DNA from: Kushneria phosphatilytica
Lineage (GTDB): Bacteria; Pseudomonadota; Gammaproteobacteria; Pseudomonadales; Halomonadaceae
Assembly: GCF_008247605.1 (NCBI RefSeq)
Contig: NZ_CP043420.1
Coordinates: 1,922,001 to 1,986,000 of the forward strand
Direction: 5' to 3'
DNA length: 64,000 bases
Shown here: in pieces, positions 17,883-25,898 of the stretch
Position numbering within the stretch: the first letter of the stretch is position 1
Layout of the letters: each line of letters starts with the position of its first letter
Notes under the pieces: generated by a model
What the model saw: the letters and a program-made list of their open reading frames with translations, nothing else
Told to the model about the DNA's origin: nothing
The model's database searches: none
Made by a program: the position numbers and the translations under genes

Positions 17883-18827
17883 TTATTTCCTTGCGAAATT
17901 CCCAACGACTGACCGGAAGAAAAACAAAGATCTGGAAAGTAATGGAAAAAGCCCAGCATTTGTCATAATGTCGCCGACCAGCTTTATGAGCTTGTACTTC
18001 ATTTTTATGCGTGAGAGCATAACTAATGAAGAAAAATAGCGATACGCTTCCTCGTTTTCTACCAACGCGGCAAGTATAAAATGACGCTTGCAAAAGCCTG
18101 AAACATGAACACTATCATCGAGATATTTGCTGATAAAATATCGACTTGCCTTGATATTCATAGCCCCGCTCATTCTGCTACCTCGTACACAATTAAGCTT
18201 AACGCCCGGCGTAACATCGTAAGACCAGCGTGTGCATTGTGCTAAAGTATCAATCAGGAAAGCCCAATCCTGGTGTTTTTCTAGATTTTCATTAAATCTG
18301 AAACTCTCTTTTTTATACCCAACAAAGCTTATAGTGGACGTTCTTATATCTTTATCTTCTATAAAAAGGAAATCTTTGGGATCAATTCCACGGGGCACTT
18401 CACAAACAACAGTTTCCTTGTACTCGGTCACATTAATATAACTGCCAAACACGAACTCATATTCCCCTGCTTCCATCATCCTTATGCGATGACTAATATA
18501 ACCGGGTTCAAAGTGATCATCTGAATCGAGTAGGAATATATATTTGCCGCGCGCCTTTTTTATTCCAATATTTCGGGAAATTGCCGCATTACTCTTCTTA
18601 TCTTTTTCAATCAGCAAAGCTTTTGAAAATTGCTTAACGACCTGCCTCAAACATACAATATCCTCTGAGCAGTCATCGACAATTATTATTTCAAAATCAT
18701 AAGAAGCTGCCGCCTCGATTACACTTTCTATAGTGTCACTTATGAAAGCACCGCTATTATATGAAGGTATAACCACGGAAATGGTTTTTTCGAACACCTG
18801 ACCCTCAAAATTATAAAAGCAGCTCAC
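17883..18827 (-). CDS. Family 2 glycosyltransferase
   Basis: GT2 enzyme (314 aa): KTISVVIPSYNSGAFISDTI, IIIVDDCSED and FLLDSDDHFEPGYISHR, with the DSDD metal-binding motif near residue 105. The C-terminal part is rich in aromatic and basic residues and may be membrane-associated. GTG start at 18827 with AAGG 7 nt upstream. It is separated from the sugar transferase gene by 123 nt holding a 12-bp perfect inverted repeat. It lies at the AT-rich end of the cluster. Confidence 0.9.
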   Translation of the reverse strand: MSCFYNFEGQVFEKTISVVIPSYNSGAFISDTIESVIEAAASYDFEIIIVDDCSEDIVCLRQVVKQFSKALLIEKDKKSNAAISRNIGIKKARGKYIFLLDSDDHFEPGYISHRIRMMEAGEYEFVFGSYINVTEYKETVVCEVPRGIDPKDFLFIEDKDIRTSTISFVGYKKESFRFNENLEKHQDWAFLIDTLAQCTRWSYDVTPGVKLNCVRGSRMSGAMNIKASRYFISKYLDDSVHVSGFCKRHFILAALVENEEAYRYFSSLVMLSRIKMKYKLIKLVGDIMTNAGLFPLLSRSLFFFRSVVGNFARK

Positions 18828-18857
18828 CCGTCAACCTTTTTTAAAACCATTTTGTTT

Positions 18858-18893
18858 ACCGAAAACATGCAAGCTTAAATACATGTTTTCGGT
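18858..18893. repeat. 12-bp perfect inverted repeat inside the operon
   Basis: ACCGAAAACATG (18858-18869) and CATGTTTTCGGT (18882-18893) around a 12-nt loop, in the gap between the sugar transferase and the next glycosyltransferase. No T-run follows on either strand, so it is not a standard terminator. Confidence 0.8.
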
Positions 18894-18950
18894 TCGAGTA
18901 AATTAACTGTATCTTTAGTCTGGGTTTCTAATTCATGGCTGCATCAATAT

Positions 18951-20237
18951 TCACCGGGCCCCATGCCCAGTAAATATGGTCTTGATAGTTCTGATAACAA
19001 TCAACATGTCCATCCAGAAGGAAAAATGCCGAATATAGTAAAAATCATATTCGAGCTTTCTGGTCATTCCTTCGATTTCAGCAGCATAACCCTGCTCTAC
19101 CTGGGCCCAGCCAGAAATACCCGGGCGTACCACATGGCGGTAGTGAAAAAACGGAACATCCTTTTCATACCATTCCGCAAGGCTACTGGACTCTGGTCTC
19201 GGCCCAATGAGACTCATATCGCCCTTTAGCACGTTGAAAAGCTGGGGCAGCTCATCAATACGGTATTTGCGGAGAATACGACCCACTTTGGTAATTCTTG
19301 GATCTTCTCCTTCTGCAGTAAAACCAAGGCCTTCCTGGTTTACATACATGCTACGAAACTTGTAGACGCTGAAGGTACGGCACTGAAACCCCATGCGCTT
19401 TTGAACAAAAATGGCCGGGCCGGGGTCATCCCGTTTGATCATGATGGCAGTGACAGCCATGATCGGCAGAACAGCCGGCATAACAAGCAGTACACCTACG
19501 ATATCGATACATCTCTTGATGATCTCGTAGTCTTCTCTGGGGAGCAGAGAGCCATAGCGATTCTGATAAAGATGATCCAGTCCGACGCGCCCGGTCATGT
19601 TCTCATGTACTTCACGGGCGTCATAAACGGGGATTCTATGAATGGTGCAATCTGCCAGGAAACGCTGCCAATCTTCATCCAGCTCGGTTGCCAGATCGGC
19701 TACTACCCCATCAACCCGCATATCCTGAAGATCAGGCTGTGAAAGCCAGCGCCAGTCAATGGGTCCGGTCTGACAGAATTCATTGACTCGCCCCATGGGA
19801 ACGACAGCCAGCTTCTGAGTCCGATAACGATTGGCGAGCAGATAGCCGGCACACCCATAGATCATGGAAATGACATAAGAGGCCACCATCTGGCTACGTG
19901 CAAAAGGTAACGCCAGGAACAACAGCAAGCATACAATCAGTATGTAAGATAGCGTTATTGAAGGGATGACGTACGCGAAAGCCCGGGTGCCGGGAAAAAC
20001 CGAAAGCCGGTGTACGGTACTGATCGAAATCAGATAGGCAACAGCAGTCGCTACCAATGTCGTAACACGGACGTCGGGCTGAGCGCTCCAGAATGTCCAG
20101 CCCCAATGCCACAGTGCAGGCAGACCAACGGCAACAATCAGCCCTAGTAGCAGATGTATGCGAAAACTCAGAAGAATTCGCTCGTACCATAGAGAGTGGC
20201 GGCGATTTTTTTGCATGGGCTTTATCGAGATGTGCAC
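18951..20237 (-). CDS. Undecaprenyl-phosphate sugar-1-phosphate transferase (WcaJ/WbaP type)
   Basis: Initiates repeat-unit synthesis by moving a hexose-1-phosphate from a UDP-sugar to undecaprenyl phosphate. The N-terminal half has four hydrophobic segments and a cytoplasmic region. The C-terminal catalytic domain shows KRCIDIVGVLLVMPAVLPIM (re-entrant helix), FVQKRMGFQCRTFSVYKFRS and KYRIDELPQLFNVLKGDMS followed by LIGPRP. That is the polyprenyl glycosylphosphotransferase signature. GTG at 20237 is chosen because GAGGAA lies 8 nt before it; the open frame runs to another GTG at 20264. Sugar specificity (glucose or galactose) cannot be decided. Confidence 0.93.
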   Translation of the reverse strand: MHISIKPMQKNRRHSLWYERILLSFRIHLLLGLIVAVGLPALWHWGWTFWSAQPDVRVTTLVATAVAYLISISTVHRLSVFPGTRAFAYVIPSITLSYILIVCLLLFLALPFARSQMVASYVISMIYGCAGYLLANRYRTQKLAVVPMGRVNEFCQTGPIDWRWLSQPDLQDMRVDGVVADLATELDEDWQRFLADCTIHRIPVYDAREVHENMTGRVGLDHLYQNRYGSLLPREDYEIIKRCIDIVGVLLVMPAVLPIMAVTAIMIKRDDPGPAIFVQKRMGFQCRTFSVYKFRSMYVNQEGLGFTAEGEDPRITKVGRILRKYRIDELPQLFNVLKGDMSLIGPRPESSSLAEWYEKDVPFFHYRHVVRPGISGWAQVEQGYAAEIEGMTRKLEYDFYYIRHFSFWMDMLIVIRTIKTIFTGHGAR

Positions 20238-20316
20238 AGAAGTGTTCCTCAAGATGATCAGCACGTCATTGAAGCGCTAATAACGTCACCATCATGACTC
20301 GAGAGCCTTGACAGAA

Positions 20317-20341
20317 GGGGCATCCATTCATGGGATGCCCC
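20317..20341 (-). terminator. Intra-operon hairpin between wzc and sugar transferase
   Basis: GGGGCATCC (20317-20325) pairs with GGATGCCCC (20333-20341), a 9-bp GC-rich stem with a 7-nt loop, 8 nt past the wzc stop. On the minus strand it is followed only by TTCTGTC, so termination would be partial. A stem-loop attenuator in the same place is known in the E. coli K30 capsule operon. Confidence 0.55.
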
Positions 20342-20348
20342 CCCGTTT

Positions 20349-22547
20349 TCAGCGGTAGGCGTAATAGTAGTTGCTGTATCGAGACGATGCATGCTGCTCA
20401 ATGGCATTGAGTATGCAGCCTTTTATCTCGACACCGCTGGTCCGGAAGCGCCGCATGACATGTTCAAGCTCGCGCGGCGGATTCACGCCATATCTGGCAA
20501 CCATAAGGCTGGTCCCCGCCTGCTTGCCCACAATGGCAGCATCGGTCACTGCAAGAATGGGTGGTGTATCCATGATGATCAGGTCGTAATGGCGATCTGC
20601 CCATTCAAGAAACTCACTGAACCGGACATTCATCAGCAACTCGGCCGGATTGGGAGGTACCGTGCCGCGCGCCACATAGTCCAGATTCTCAACGGTGGTA
20701 TGCCGGATAATGTTTTCGGGCACATCATTGCGTAACAGGATATCACTCAAGCCTGAAGATGATTTGCCATCAAACATCTGATGCAGATGCCCCTTACGCA
20801 TATCTGCATCGATCATCAGTACCCGTTGTCCTGCCTGGGCACAAACCACACCGAGATTGGCCGTGATAAAGCTTTTACCAACTCCCGGACTCGGACCAGT
20901 GATCATCAGACGCGAATCCGATGCTTCCATCATGGCAAACTGAAGACTGGTACGTAGACTTCTGACGGCTTCCACGGAAGGATCCATGGTGTCGCTGATA
21001 GCCAATACACCACGATCAACAGTCCCTGTACCACGCTTTCCACGTCCCAGCATGCCCAGGCGTCTTGTCAGACGATTCTGACTGCTGGACAAGGGTACGG
21101 AAGCGTAAACCGGCAAGCCAATATTCTCGATCTGATCACTTGATTCCACGCCCTGCTTCATGGCGCCACGAATCAATACAAATACGACCGAAAGAACGAA
21201 ACCTATTACCATGAAGATAAAGGTAATCAGGGTCTTGCGTGGTGCTACAGGCCAGGGTTCAACCACGGCATTATCAATGATTCTGACATTACCGATAGCA
21301 CCCGCCTTGGCAATATTCAGCTCCTGCATACGATTAAGAAGCTGAGTATAAATATCCTGGGTTACATTGACATTACGCTGTAGCCTCAGCACTTTCTGCT
21401 GAGTTTCAGGCAGATTGTTTACCTGCTTTTGAAGCTGTGCCTTTTCATTCTGAAGCTGTTGTTTCTTCTCAAGCAGCGACTTGTATTCCGGGTGGTTCTT
21501 GGTGAATCGCTGCGAGATATCTGCTTCATTGAAGCTGAGCTGGTTCAGCTGACCTTCCACGTTAACCAGGCGGTTGAGTACTGACTGGGTTTCCTGATTG
21601 AGATCCACGGAATCCTGCGAAACCCGGTAGTTGTTCAGCTCATTCTCAGCGTTGGAGAGCTGCTCTCGCACCTGAGGAATCTGTTTTTTCAGAAAATCCA
21701 GACTCTGCTGGGTTTCGGCTGACTGTCTTTCGATATTCTGAGTGACGTAGATTTCGCTGATCGCTTTCAGGCTATCTTCGACCTGTTGTGGTTCAGTGCC
21801 CTTTAACGTCAGATCAAGGATACCCGTTGAAGATTGTCCGGCCTCTTCAACGTTGAAGCGACCTCGAAGCCCATTGATCGCAGAAAGTTGAGAACGCTTC
21901 AAAAGCGTAAACTCGGCTCCCTTGCCAGAATTGATATCCATCACACGGATTTCAACATTGCCATTGCGCGATTGAGCCAGTTTGCCGACCTGCCCTTCCA
22001 CTACGGTATTGCCACCATCAAGCAGTGCATAACTGTCTGGTCCGGTAACACGCAATGTCAACGGGCGGCCCACCCATTCACGAGGAATAACGAAATGGGT
22101 CACATTGACGTTTTCATTGGCCCATACCGAAGACCAGCCGCTGGCGAAACCGGGGCGTTCAAAACCACGCCGGGCCAACATGGCACCAATCACCGGGAAA
22201 CGCTTCGGCTTGACGACCATTTGAAGGTTTTCACGGTCTACCGCCTTGCCCAGAACCATGCGTGATTGAAGAATCTGGATTTCAGAAGGAGACCGACTGG
22301 TAGCCTGACCAAAAATACCGATATCCTGAACAGGATTGGAAGAGTTGGCTCGCTCTTCTATTTCCATCAGGGCATTTGCCTGATAAATCGGCGTTTGCAT
22401 GGCACCGTAAATAATACCCAGTGCCGTAAAAGCCGCTGTTATAGCTGCAATCAGCCATTTGTGATCCAGCAGCAGACCAAAAAGGCGGCCCAGATCGACT
22501 TCGTCACTGGTACCCGCTGATTGGTCTTTCTCAATTGATGAGGCCAT
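20349..22547 (-). CDS. wzc: Wzc-type polysaccharide co-polymerase and tyrosine autokinase
   Basis: Wzc (732 aa) controls chain length and export together with Wza. An N-terminal Wzz domain is bounded by membrane helices (about residues 33-53 and 440-460), with a long periplasmic coiled-coil stretch between. The C-terminal BY-kinase has Walker A GPSPGVGKSFITANL, Walker A' VLMIDADMRKGH and Walker B LIIMDTPP. The extreme C-terminus is tyrosine-rich (SSRYSNYYYAYR) for autophosphorylation. The usual partner phosphatase Wzb is not between wza and wzc here, so it must be elsewhere or be replaced. Confidence 0.95.
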   Translation of the reverse strand: MASSIEKDQSAGTSDEVDLGRLFGLLLDHKWLIAAITAAFTALGIIYGAMQTPIYQANALMEIEERANSSNPVQDIGIFGQATSRSPSEIQILQSRMVLGKAVDRENLQMVVKPKRFPVIGAMLARRGFERPGFASGWSSVWANENVNVTHFVIPREWVGRPLTLRVTGPDSYALLDGGNTVVEGQVGKLAQSRNGNVEIRVMDINSGKGAEFTLLKRSQLSAINGLRGRFNVEEAGQSSTGILDLTLKGTEPQQVEDSLKAISEIYVTQNIERQSAETQQSLDFLKKQIPQVREQLSNAENELNNYRVSQDSVDLNQETQSVLNRLVNVEGQLNQLSFNEADISQRFTKNHPEYKSLLEKKQQLQNEKAQLQKQVNNLPETQQKVLRLQRNVNVTQDIYTQLLNRMQELNIAKAGAIGNVRIIDNAVVEPWPVAPRKTLITFIFMVIGFVLSVVFVLIRGAMKQGVESSDQIENIGLPVYASVPLSSSQNRLTRRLGMLGRGKRGTGTVDRGVLAISDTMDPSVEAVRSLRTSLQFAMMEASDSRLMITGPSPGVGKSFITANLGVVCAQAGQRVLMIDADMRKGHLHQMFDGKSSSGLSDILLRNDVPENIIRHTTVENLDYVARGTVPPNPAELLMNVRFSEFLEWADRHYDLIIMDTPPILAVTDAAIVGKQAGTSLMVARYGVNPPRELEHVMRRFRTSGVEIKGCILNAIEQHASSRYSNYYYAYR

Positions 22548-22626
22548 GAATTATCGCTCTCTACTGATAGCTTGTAACAACTTTCCGAAAAGACCGTTGC
22601 ACTCTTTCCCGGGTCAACAGCAATGA

Positions 22627-22657
22627 CCGACGTGCCCTTGTCCTGCCGGCACGTCGG
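22627..22657. repeat. 10-bp inverted repeat between wza and wzc
   Basis: CCGACGTGCC (22627-22636) and GGCACGTCGG (22648-22657), perfect arms with an 11-nt loop, 13 nt after the wza stop. No T-run on the minus strand. It occupies the position where wzb is found in enteric group 1 capsule operons. Confidence 0.7.
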
Positions 22658-22669
22658 CTCAGCTATACC

Positions 22670-23788
22670 TTAGTTGTCCCTGATGTCGTTACGTGTATCG
22701 ACGCCCTGACTGAATAGCCCTGTGGTGGGCAGCAACTGGCTGATGACACGGTTCCAGCGCGAGATCGGAGCCGTTGTCACATACACGATATCCTGTGGCT
22801 CAAGCTCGAACTCGGTCCCAAGCGCCATGGCGGCGGCATTTTCAGCATTGAGCTGATAGACGGTCGCCAGCTTGTTGCGTTCCGGTGTACGGCGTATCAC
22901 GAAAATACCGGATGCATCGGCTGTAATCTGATCCATGCCACCGGCCTGACTCAGTGCATCTGTCAGGCTCATGCGATAGCTACCCATCGCCAGCCCTTGT
23001 GGATTCCTGACCTCACCCATGACGTAGACTTTCTGATCACCCACTTCGGGGACATGAATCACGTCGCCGGCATGCAGCAGCTGATTGGCACCCAATTGCC
23101 CATGCCGGAGCAGATCATAGGCATCAATGATCTGCTTCTTCCCATCTCGGGTCAGCATGACATGGTGCCAATCGGCATTATCAGTCATGCCTCCGGCACG
23201 TGAAATGGCATCCAGCAATGTCAGAGGCACATTGGTAACGGGCTGAACGCCGGGATTGTTAACCTCACCGGTGACATAAGTCTTCTGCGACTGAAAGTCC
23301 GAAATATTGACTTCGACCTGAGGTTCGGCAACGTAATCACCCAGCCGCCGGCTGATCTCATCACGAATCTGGGCAAGTGTCTTGCCTGCTACATGCACTC
23401 GGCCGATATAGGGGAAGAACACTGTTCCATCACTACTGACGACATGACCAGCACCACTGGAGTTGTTATCCGACCCAGAGGGGTTGGTCAGTTCCGGGTG
23501 GTCATAAACGATCACGTTAACCGTATCGCCAATACCCACATGATACTGATAATCCGACAGATTTCGGGAGAGCGCTACCGAGCGACTGGAAAGCTCCGTC
23601 TCGGATGACATCGTCCTGCGTGCCTGATTCTGTGACTGCACCAGTCCCATGGTGATCGGCTTGACATCCACGAGATCGTCTATGGGCGGGGACGAAGTGT
23701 CATAAGGCATATTGCTTCCGGGAGCCAGAGCACACCCTCCCAGTACCAGTGTGCTTCCCAGAAGCACCAAACTCAGTAGACGTTTCAT
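22670..23788 (-). CDS. wza: Outer-membrane polysaccharide export lipoprotein Wza
   Basis: Wza (372 aa) builds the octameric export channel through periplasm and outer membrane. A lipoprotein signal peptide ends in the lipobox LVLGGC (Cys19). The polysaccharide-export domain follows (YQYHVGIGDTVNVIVYDHPE, FFPYIGRVHVAGKTLAQIRD), then two SLBB domains (TYVTGEVNNPGV and VYVMGEVRNPQG). It is the first gene of the operon, with ATG at 23788 and AGGAG upstream. The transcript leader carries an ops element. Confidence 0.96.
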   Translation of the reverse strand: MKRLLSLVLLGSTLVLGGCALAPGSNMPYDTSSPPIDDLVDVKPITMGLVQSQNQARRTMSSETELSSRSVALSRNLSDYQYHVGIGDTVNVIVYDHPELTNPSGSDNNSSGAGHVVSSDGTVFFPYIGRVHVAGKTLAQIRDEISRRLGDYVAEPQVEVNISDFQSQKTYVTGEVNNPGVQPVTNVPLTLLDAISRAGGMTDNADWHHVMLTRDGKKQIIDAYDLLRHGQLGANQLLHAGDVIHVPEVGDQKVYVMGEVRNPQGLAMGSYRMSLTDALSQAGGMDQITADASGIFVIRRTPERNKLATVYQLNAENAAAMALGTEFELEPQDIVYVTTAPISRWNRVISQLLPTTGLFSQGVDTRNDIRDN

Positions 23789-23832
23789 GAACCGCGCTGC
23801 TCCTGTTAAGTAGCGAAAAAATCAGTTTCGGG

Positions 23833-23844
23833 CACGCTACCGCC
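23833..23844 (-). promoter_or_regulatory. ops element for RfaH recruitment
   Basis: Minus strand reads GGCGGTAGCGTG, identical to the E. coli ops pause/recruitment sequence, 45-56 nt upstream of the wza start. RfaH binds paused polymerase at ops and prevents termination in long envelope-polysaccharide operons. The operon that follows is about 12 kb with internal hairpins, which suits that role. Confidence 0.8.
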
Positions 23845-24163
23845 CCGGGGTAACCTGACTATCCCCTGGGCCATCCTTTTGTAGTACGTACTGTAACGAC
23901 CGCCGGCCGGCTTTCGGCTTGATCGTTCGATCTTCCGAGCCCGCACACTTTAGTGGCATTACTGCGAATCACCAGTAACGTTAGGTAACCCCACAGGGTA
24001 TGCTGGAATTGAAGCCGGGTCATTCCATAACCATCAAAAAATTGTCGGTTATAGTGAAAAGAAGGCTATCAAACCTTCTCACACTTGGGTGTGCCGCTTC
24101 GCGCACCCATTTCGCATCATACAGCCACATGATAATAAAGAATATTTTGGATTGGGAAGAAAG

Positions 24164-24259
24164 ATGAAGACTGATGCTGAAAAGATACAATTCGATAGTT
24201 GTGCCGTTGTGATTGAAAAACTATTGACAGTCTCGAATCATTTTTCATCCACATGGTAA
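24164..24259 (+). CDS. Possible 31-residue leader peptide, first of a mini-ORF chain
   Basis: ATG preceded by GGGAAGAAAG opens 31 codons (MKTDAEKIQFDSCAVVIEKL and more) to a TAA that directly abuts the next ATG (24260). Two 19-codon frames follow, 24260-24319 and 24316-24375, the latter overlapping as ATGA. Then comes the better supported 24387-24446 frame. No family recognised. Coding status uncertain. Confidence 0.2.
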   Translation: MKTDAEKIQFDSCAVVIEKLLTVSNHFSSTW

Positions 24260-24386
24260 ATGAAGATAATGTGTATGATAAAAGCTGTAGCACAAGTATC
24301 GTCCCGACCGGTCGTATGAAAGGAAGGCTCGTCGGTCTGCCTGCAAGTCTCGATATGGCCGGCATGATATTGTAAAAGGAGCGCTC

Positions 24387-24446
24387 ATGAGAAAATGGAT
24401 TTTCTCGTTTCACCCAGTGGATCTCGCGAGTCCGGTTCATGGTTAA
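24387..24446 (+). CDS. Possible 19-residue leader peptide coupled to yjbF
   Basis: AAAAGGAG with a 5-nt spacer precedes ATG at 24387. The frame encodes MRKWIFSFHPVDLASPVHG and its stop lies 8 nt inside yjbF. yjbF itself has no good Shine-Dalgarno, so translation of this short frame could deliver ribosomes to yjbF. It is not a recognisable YjbE/GfcA. A role as coupling or attenuation peptide is inference. Confidence 0.4.
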   Translation: MRKWIFSFHPVDLASPVHG

Positions 24447-25116
24447 TCACGCTGCAACTTGCAGAAATACCTTCAGGCTCGGCGTACGCGCCGGCTTCAT
24501 GCTTTTATTGATGACGCTTGCCGGTTGCAGCGCGGTGGGCTTCAAATCCCTTTCTTCCAGCTGGGATTCGCTGTTTGGCCACGCCCCTCCCTCTGAGAAG
24601 ACGCTACGTGCGGCGCCTGAACATGCCGTCTTGGTAAAAACCAACGATCAATATCGCATCCACGAACTGGCCGGCTCCAGTGCCATTCGGAATTACTGGC
24701 GAGCCGCATACCCGTCCAGGCTTGTATCAACACTCGATCAGCGGCTCAATTCAACCGCGGGCTACAATGACGAGCTGCTCGATCTGCATTATCACTACTC
24801 GGGCACACCCCCCTGGCAACGTCCACCGTCCCGGTTACCTGCTCATTACAAAGTGACGGCCTATTTCAAAAATAAACAGGAACATATGCTGAACGGTAAA
24901 GCCGAGTTGCGCTGCAAGCCACACACCGGCATGGTAAAGCTGCCTTTGGCGCAGGTCAGTGCATTCGAGTGTCTGGAACATATCGAGTGGGCTGATGGCA
25001 GTAACACTGATAATCATATCTGGCGCGACAATCAAGGCCATATTGTGCGTTTTCGCCAGGCCCCCTGGCCTGGTGCCCCCGAACTGAGCTGGGAAGTGAT
25101 CAAACCATGGTGGTAA
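24439..25116 (+). CDS. yjbF: YjbF/GfcB-type lipoprotein
   Basis: A 225-residue lipoprotein: the signal peptide ends in LMTLAGC (Cys30). The mature part has YRIHELAGSSAIRNYWRA, a DELLDLHYHYSGTPPW stretch and a conserved central Cys (LRCKPHTG, FECLEHIEW). This fits the YjbF family (GfcB of group 4 capsule loci), an outer-membrane-associated protein of unknown biochemical role in polysaccharide secretion. Weak own ribosome-binding site; overlapped by a leader ORF upstream and by yjbG downstream (10 nt). Confidence 0.82.
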   Translation: MVNHAATCRNTFRLGVRAGFMLLLMTLAGCSAVGFKSLSSSWDSLFGHAPPSEKTLRAAPEHAVLVKTNDQYRIHELAGSSAIRNYWRAAYPSRLVSTLDQRLNSTAGYNDELLDLHYHYSGTPPWQRPPSRLPAHYKVTAYFKNKQEHMLNGKAELRCKPHTGMVKLPLAQVSAFECLEHIEWADGSNTDNHIWRDNQGHIVRFRQAPWPGAPELSWEVIKPWW

Positions 25117-25898
25117 CAAGACACCTGTTCTCGACAACACTACTGGTGGCGGCATGCCTGCTCACAAGTCATGCATCAGCGGTAAACGCCACCCCACTCA
25201 GCCGGATTACCCTGCAGGAACTGGCAGACAAGCCTGTTTCATGGCCTTTTGCTTTTTATGACGCGCCTCGCCAGCATGATCCGGACATGACTCGCAACCG
25301 GTTCGCTGCCGAATTCGATAACCTTTCCCTGCGCTATCGCATCAAGGGGCTTTCGGCAGCTTCACGGGCCATGCAGCAGTGGCGCCAGGCCGTGCAATCA
25401 CTTTCTGATGATCAGCGTGTCCCCGGCAATATCGATCCCGCCTGGCTGATGGCCCACCCGCGTCATGACACGGGTATCACCCACACCATTACCATTGGCT
25501 ACTGCCAGCCTTCCAGTACTGTTTCCCGTTGGGGAACAGACGGGATAAAACAGTTTTCCTGGCAGAGCGGGATGACCACCCACGACATTACCGCCAACTG
25601 GTCTCTGCCTGAGGGCTTCTCTCATGACTGGGCCTGGTTGATCACACCGACCGGACACGTGCAACGCTTCGGTTATTCCGGATGGAACAGTGATCCCATT
25701 CCCATACCGGCAGGTAGTCGTATTGTACCCGAGCTGACACTGTCAGCCGTTGCTGCGCAATGGATGAATCATGCCCTGCCCCAGTTTCTGGCAACTCGGC
25801 TGCCGGGTAATGATTGTCGGCAGTGGCAATATGATCCTGATACGCTGAAAGGCGATGCAAGGATGTCTTTTTCTACAATGAACGATAATTCCCAATGA
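25107..25898 (+). CDS. yjbG: YjbG/GfcC-type periplasmic capsule protein
   Basis: A 263-residue exported protein with a cleavable signal (LLVAACLLTSHASA). It fits the GfcC/YjbG family, whose two domains resemble Wza's ligand-binding SLBB folds. Late motifs include GHVQRFGYSGWNSDPIPIPA. It overlaps yjbF by 10 nt and yjbH by 4 nt, so the three are translated as a unit. Its SLBB-like nature and the divergent wza suggest it acts on the same export route, but this is inferred. Confidence 0.82.
   Translation: MVVTRHLFSTTLLVAACLLTSHASAVNATPLSRITLQELADKPVSWPFAFYDAPRQHDPDMTRNRFAAEFDNLSLRYRIKGLSAASRAMQQWRQAVQSLSDDQRVPGNIDPAWLMAHPRHDTGITHTITIGYCQPSSTVSRWGTDGIKQFSWQSGMTTHDITANWSLPEGFSHDWAWLITPTGHVQRFGYSGWNSDPIPIPAGSRIVPELTLSAVAAQWMNHALPQFLATRLPGNDCRQWQYDPDTLKGDARMSFSTMNDNSQ

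Larger units (their letters stand above)
23789..24438. promoter_or_regulatory. Divergent control region between wza and yjbF
   Basis: About 650 bp that must hold the promoters for the wza operon (leftward) and yjbFGH (rightward). Seen: the ops element at 23833-23844, a dyad GAAGG-N8-CCTTC at 24061-24078, and a stable hairpin GGGTGTGC/GCGCACCC near 24086-24107. A TTGACA hexamer lies near 24224 on the plus strand without a good -10 at 17 nt. Plus-strand mini-ORFs fill 24164-24446. I could not identify an RcsB or other activator site. Confidence 0.5.

Noticed and set aside
20265..20316. A possible small gene between wzc and the sugar transferase
   Set aside because: No frame with a start and ribosome-binding site; the gap is accounted for by the hairpin and upstream sequence.
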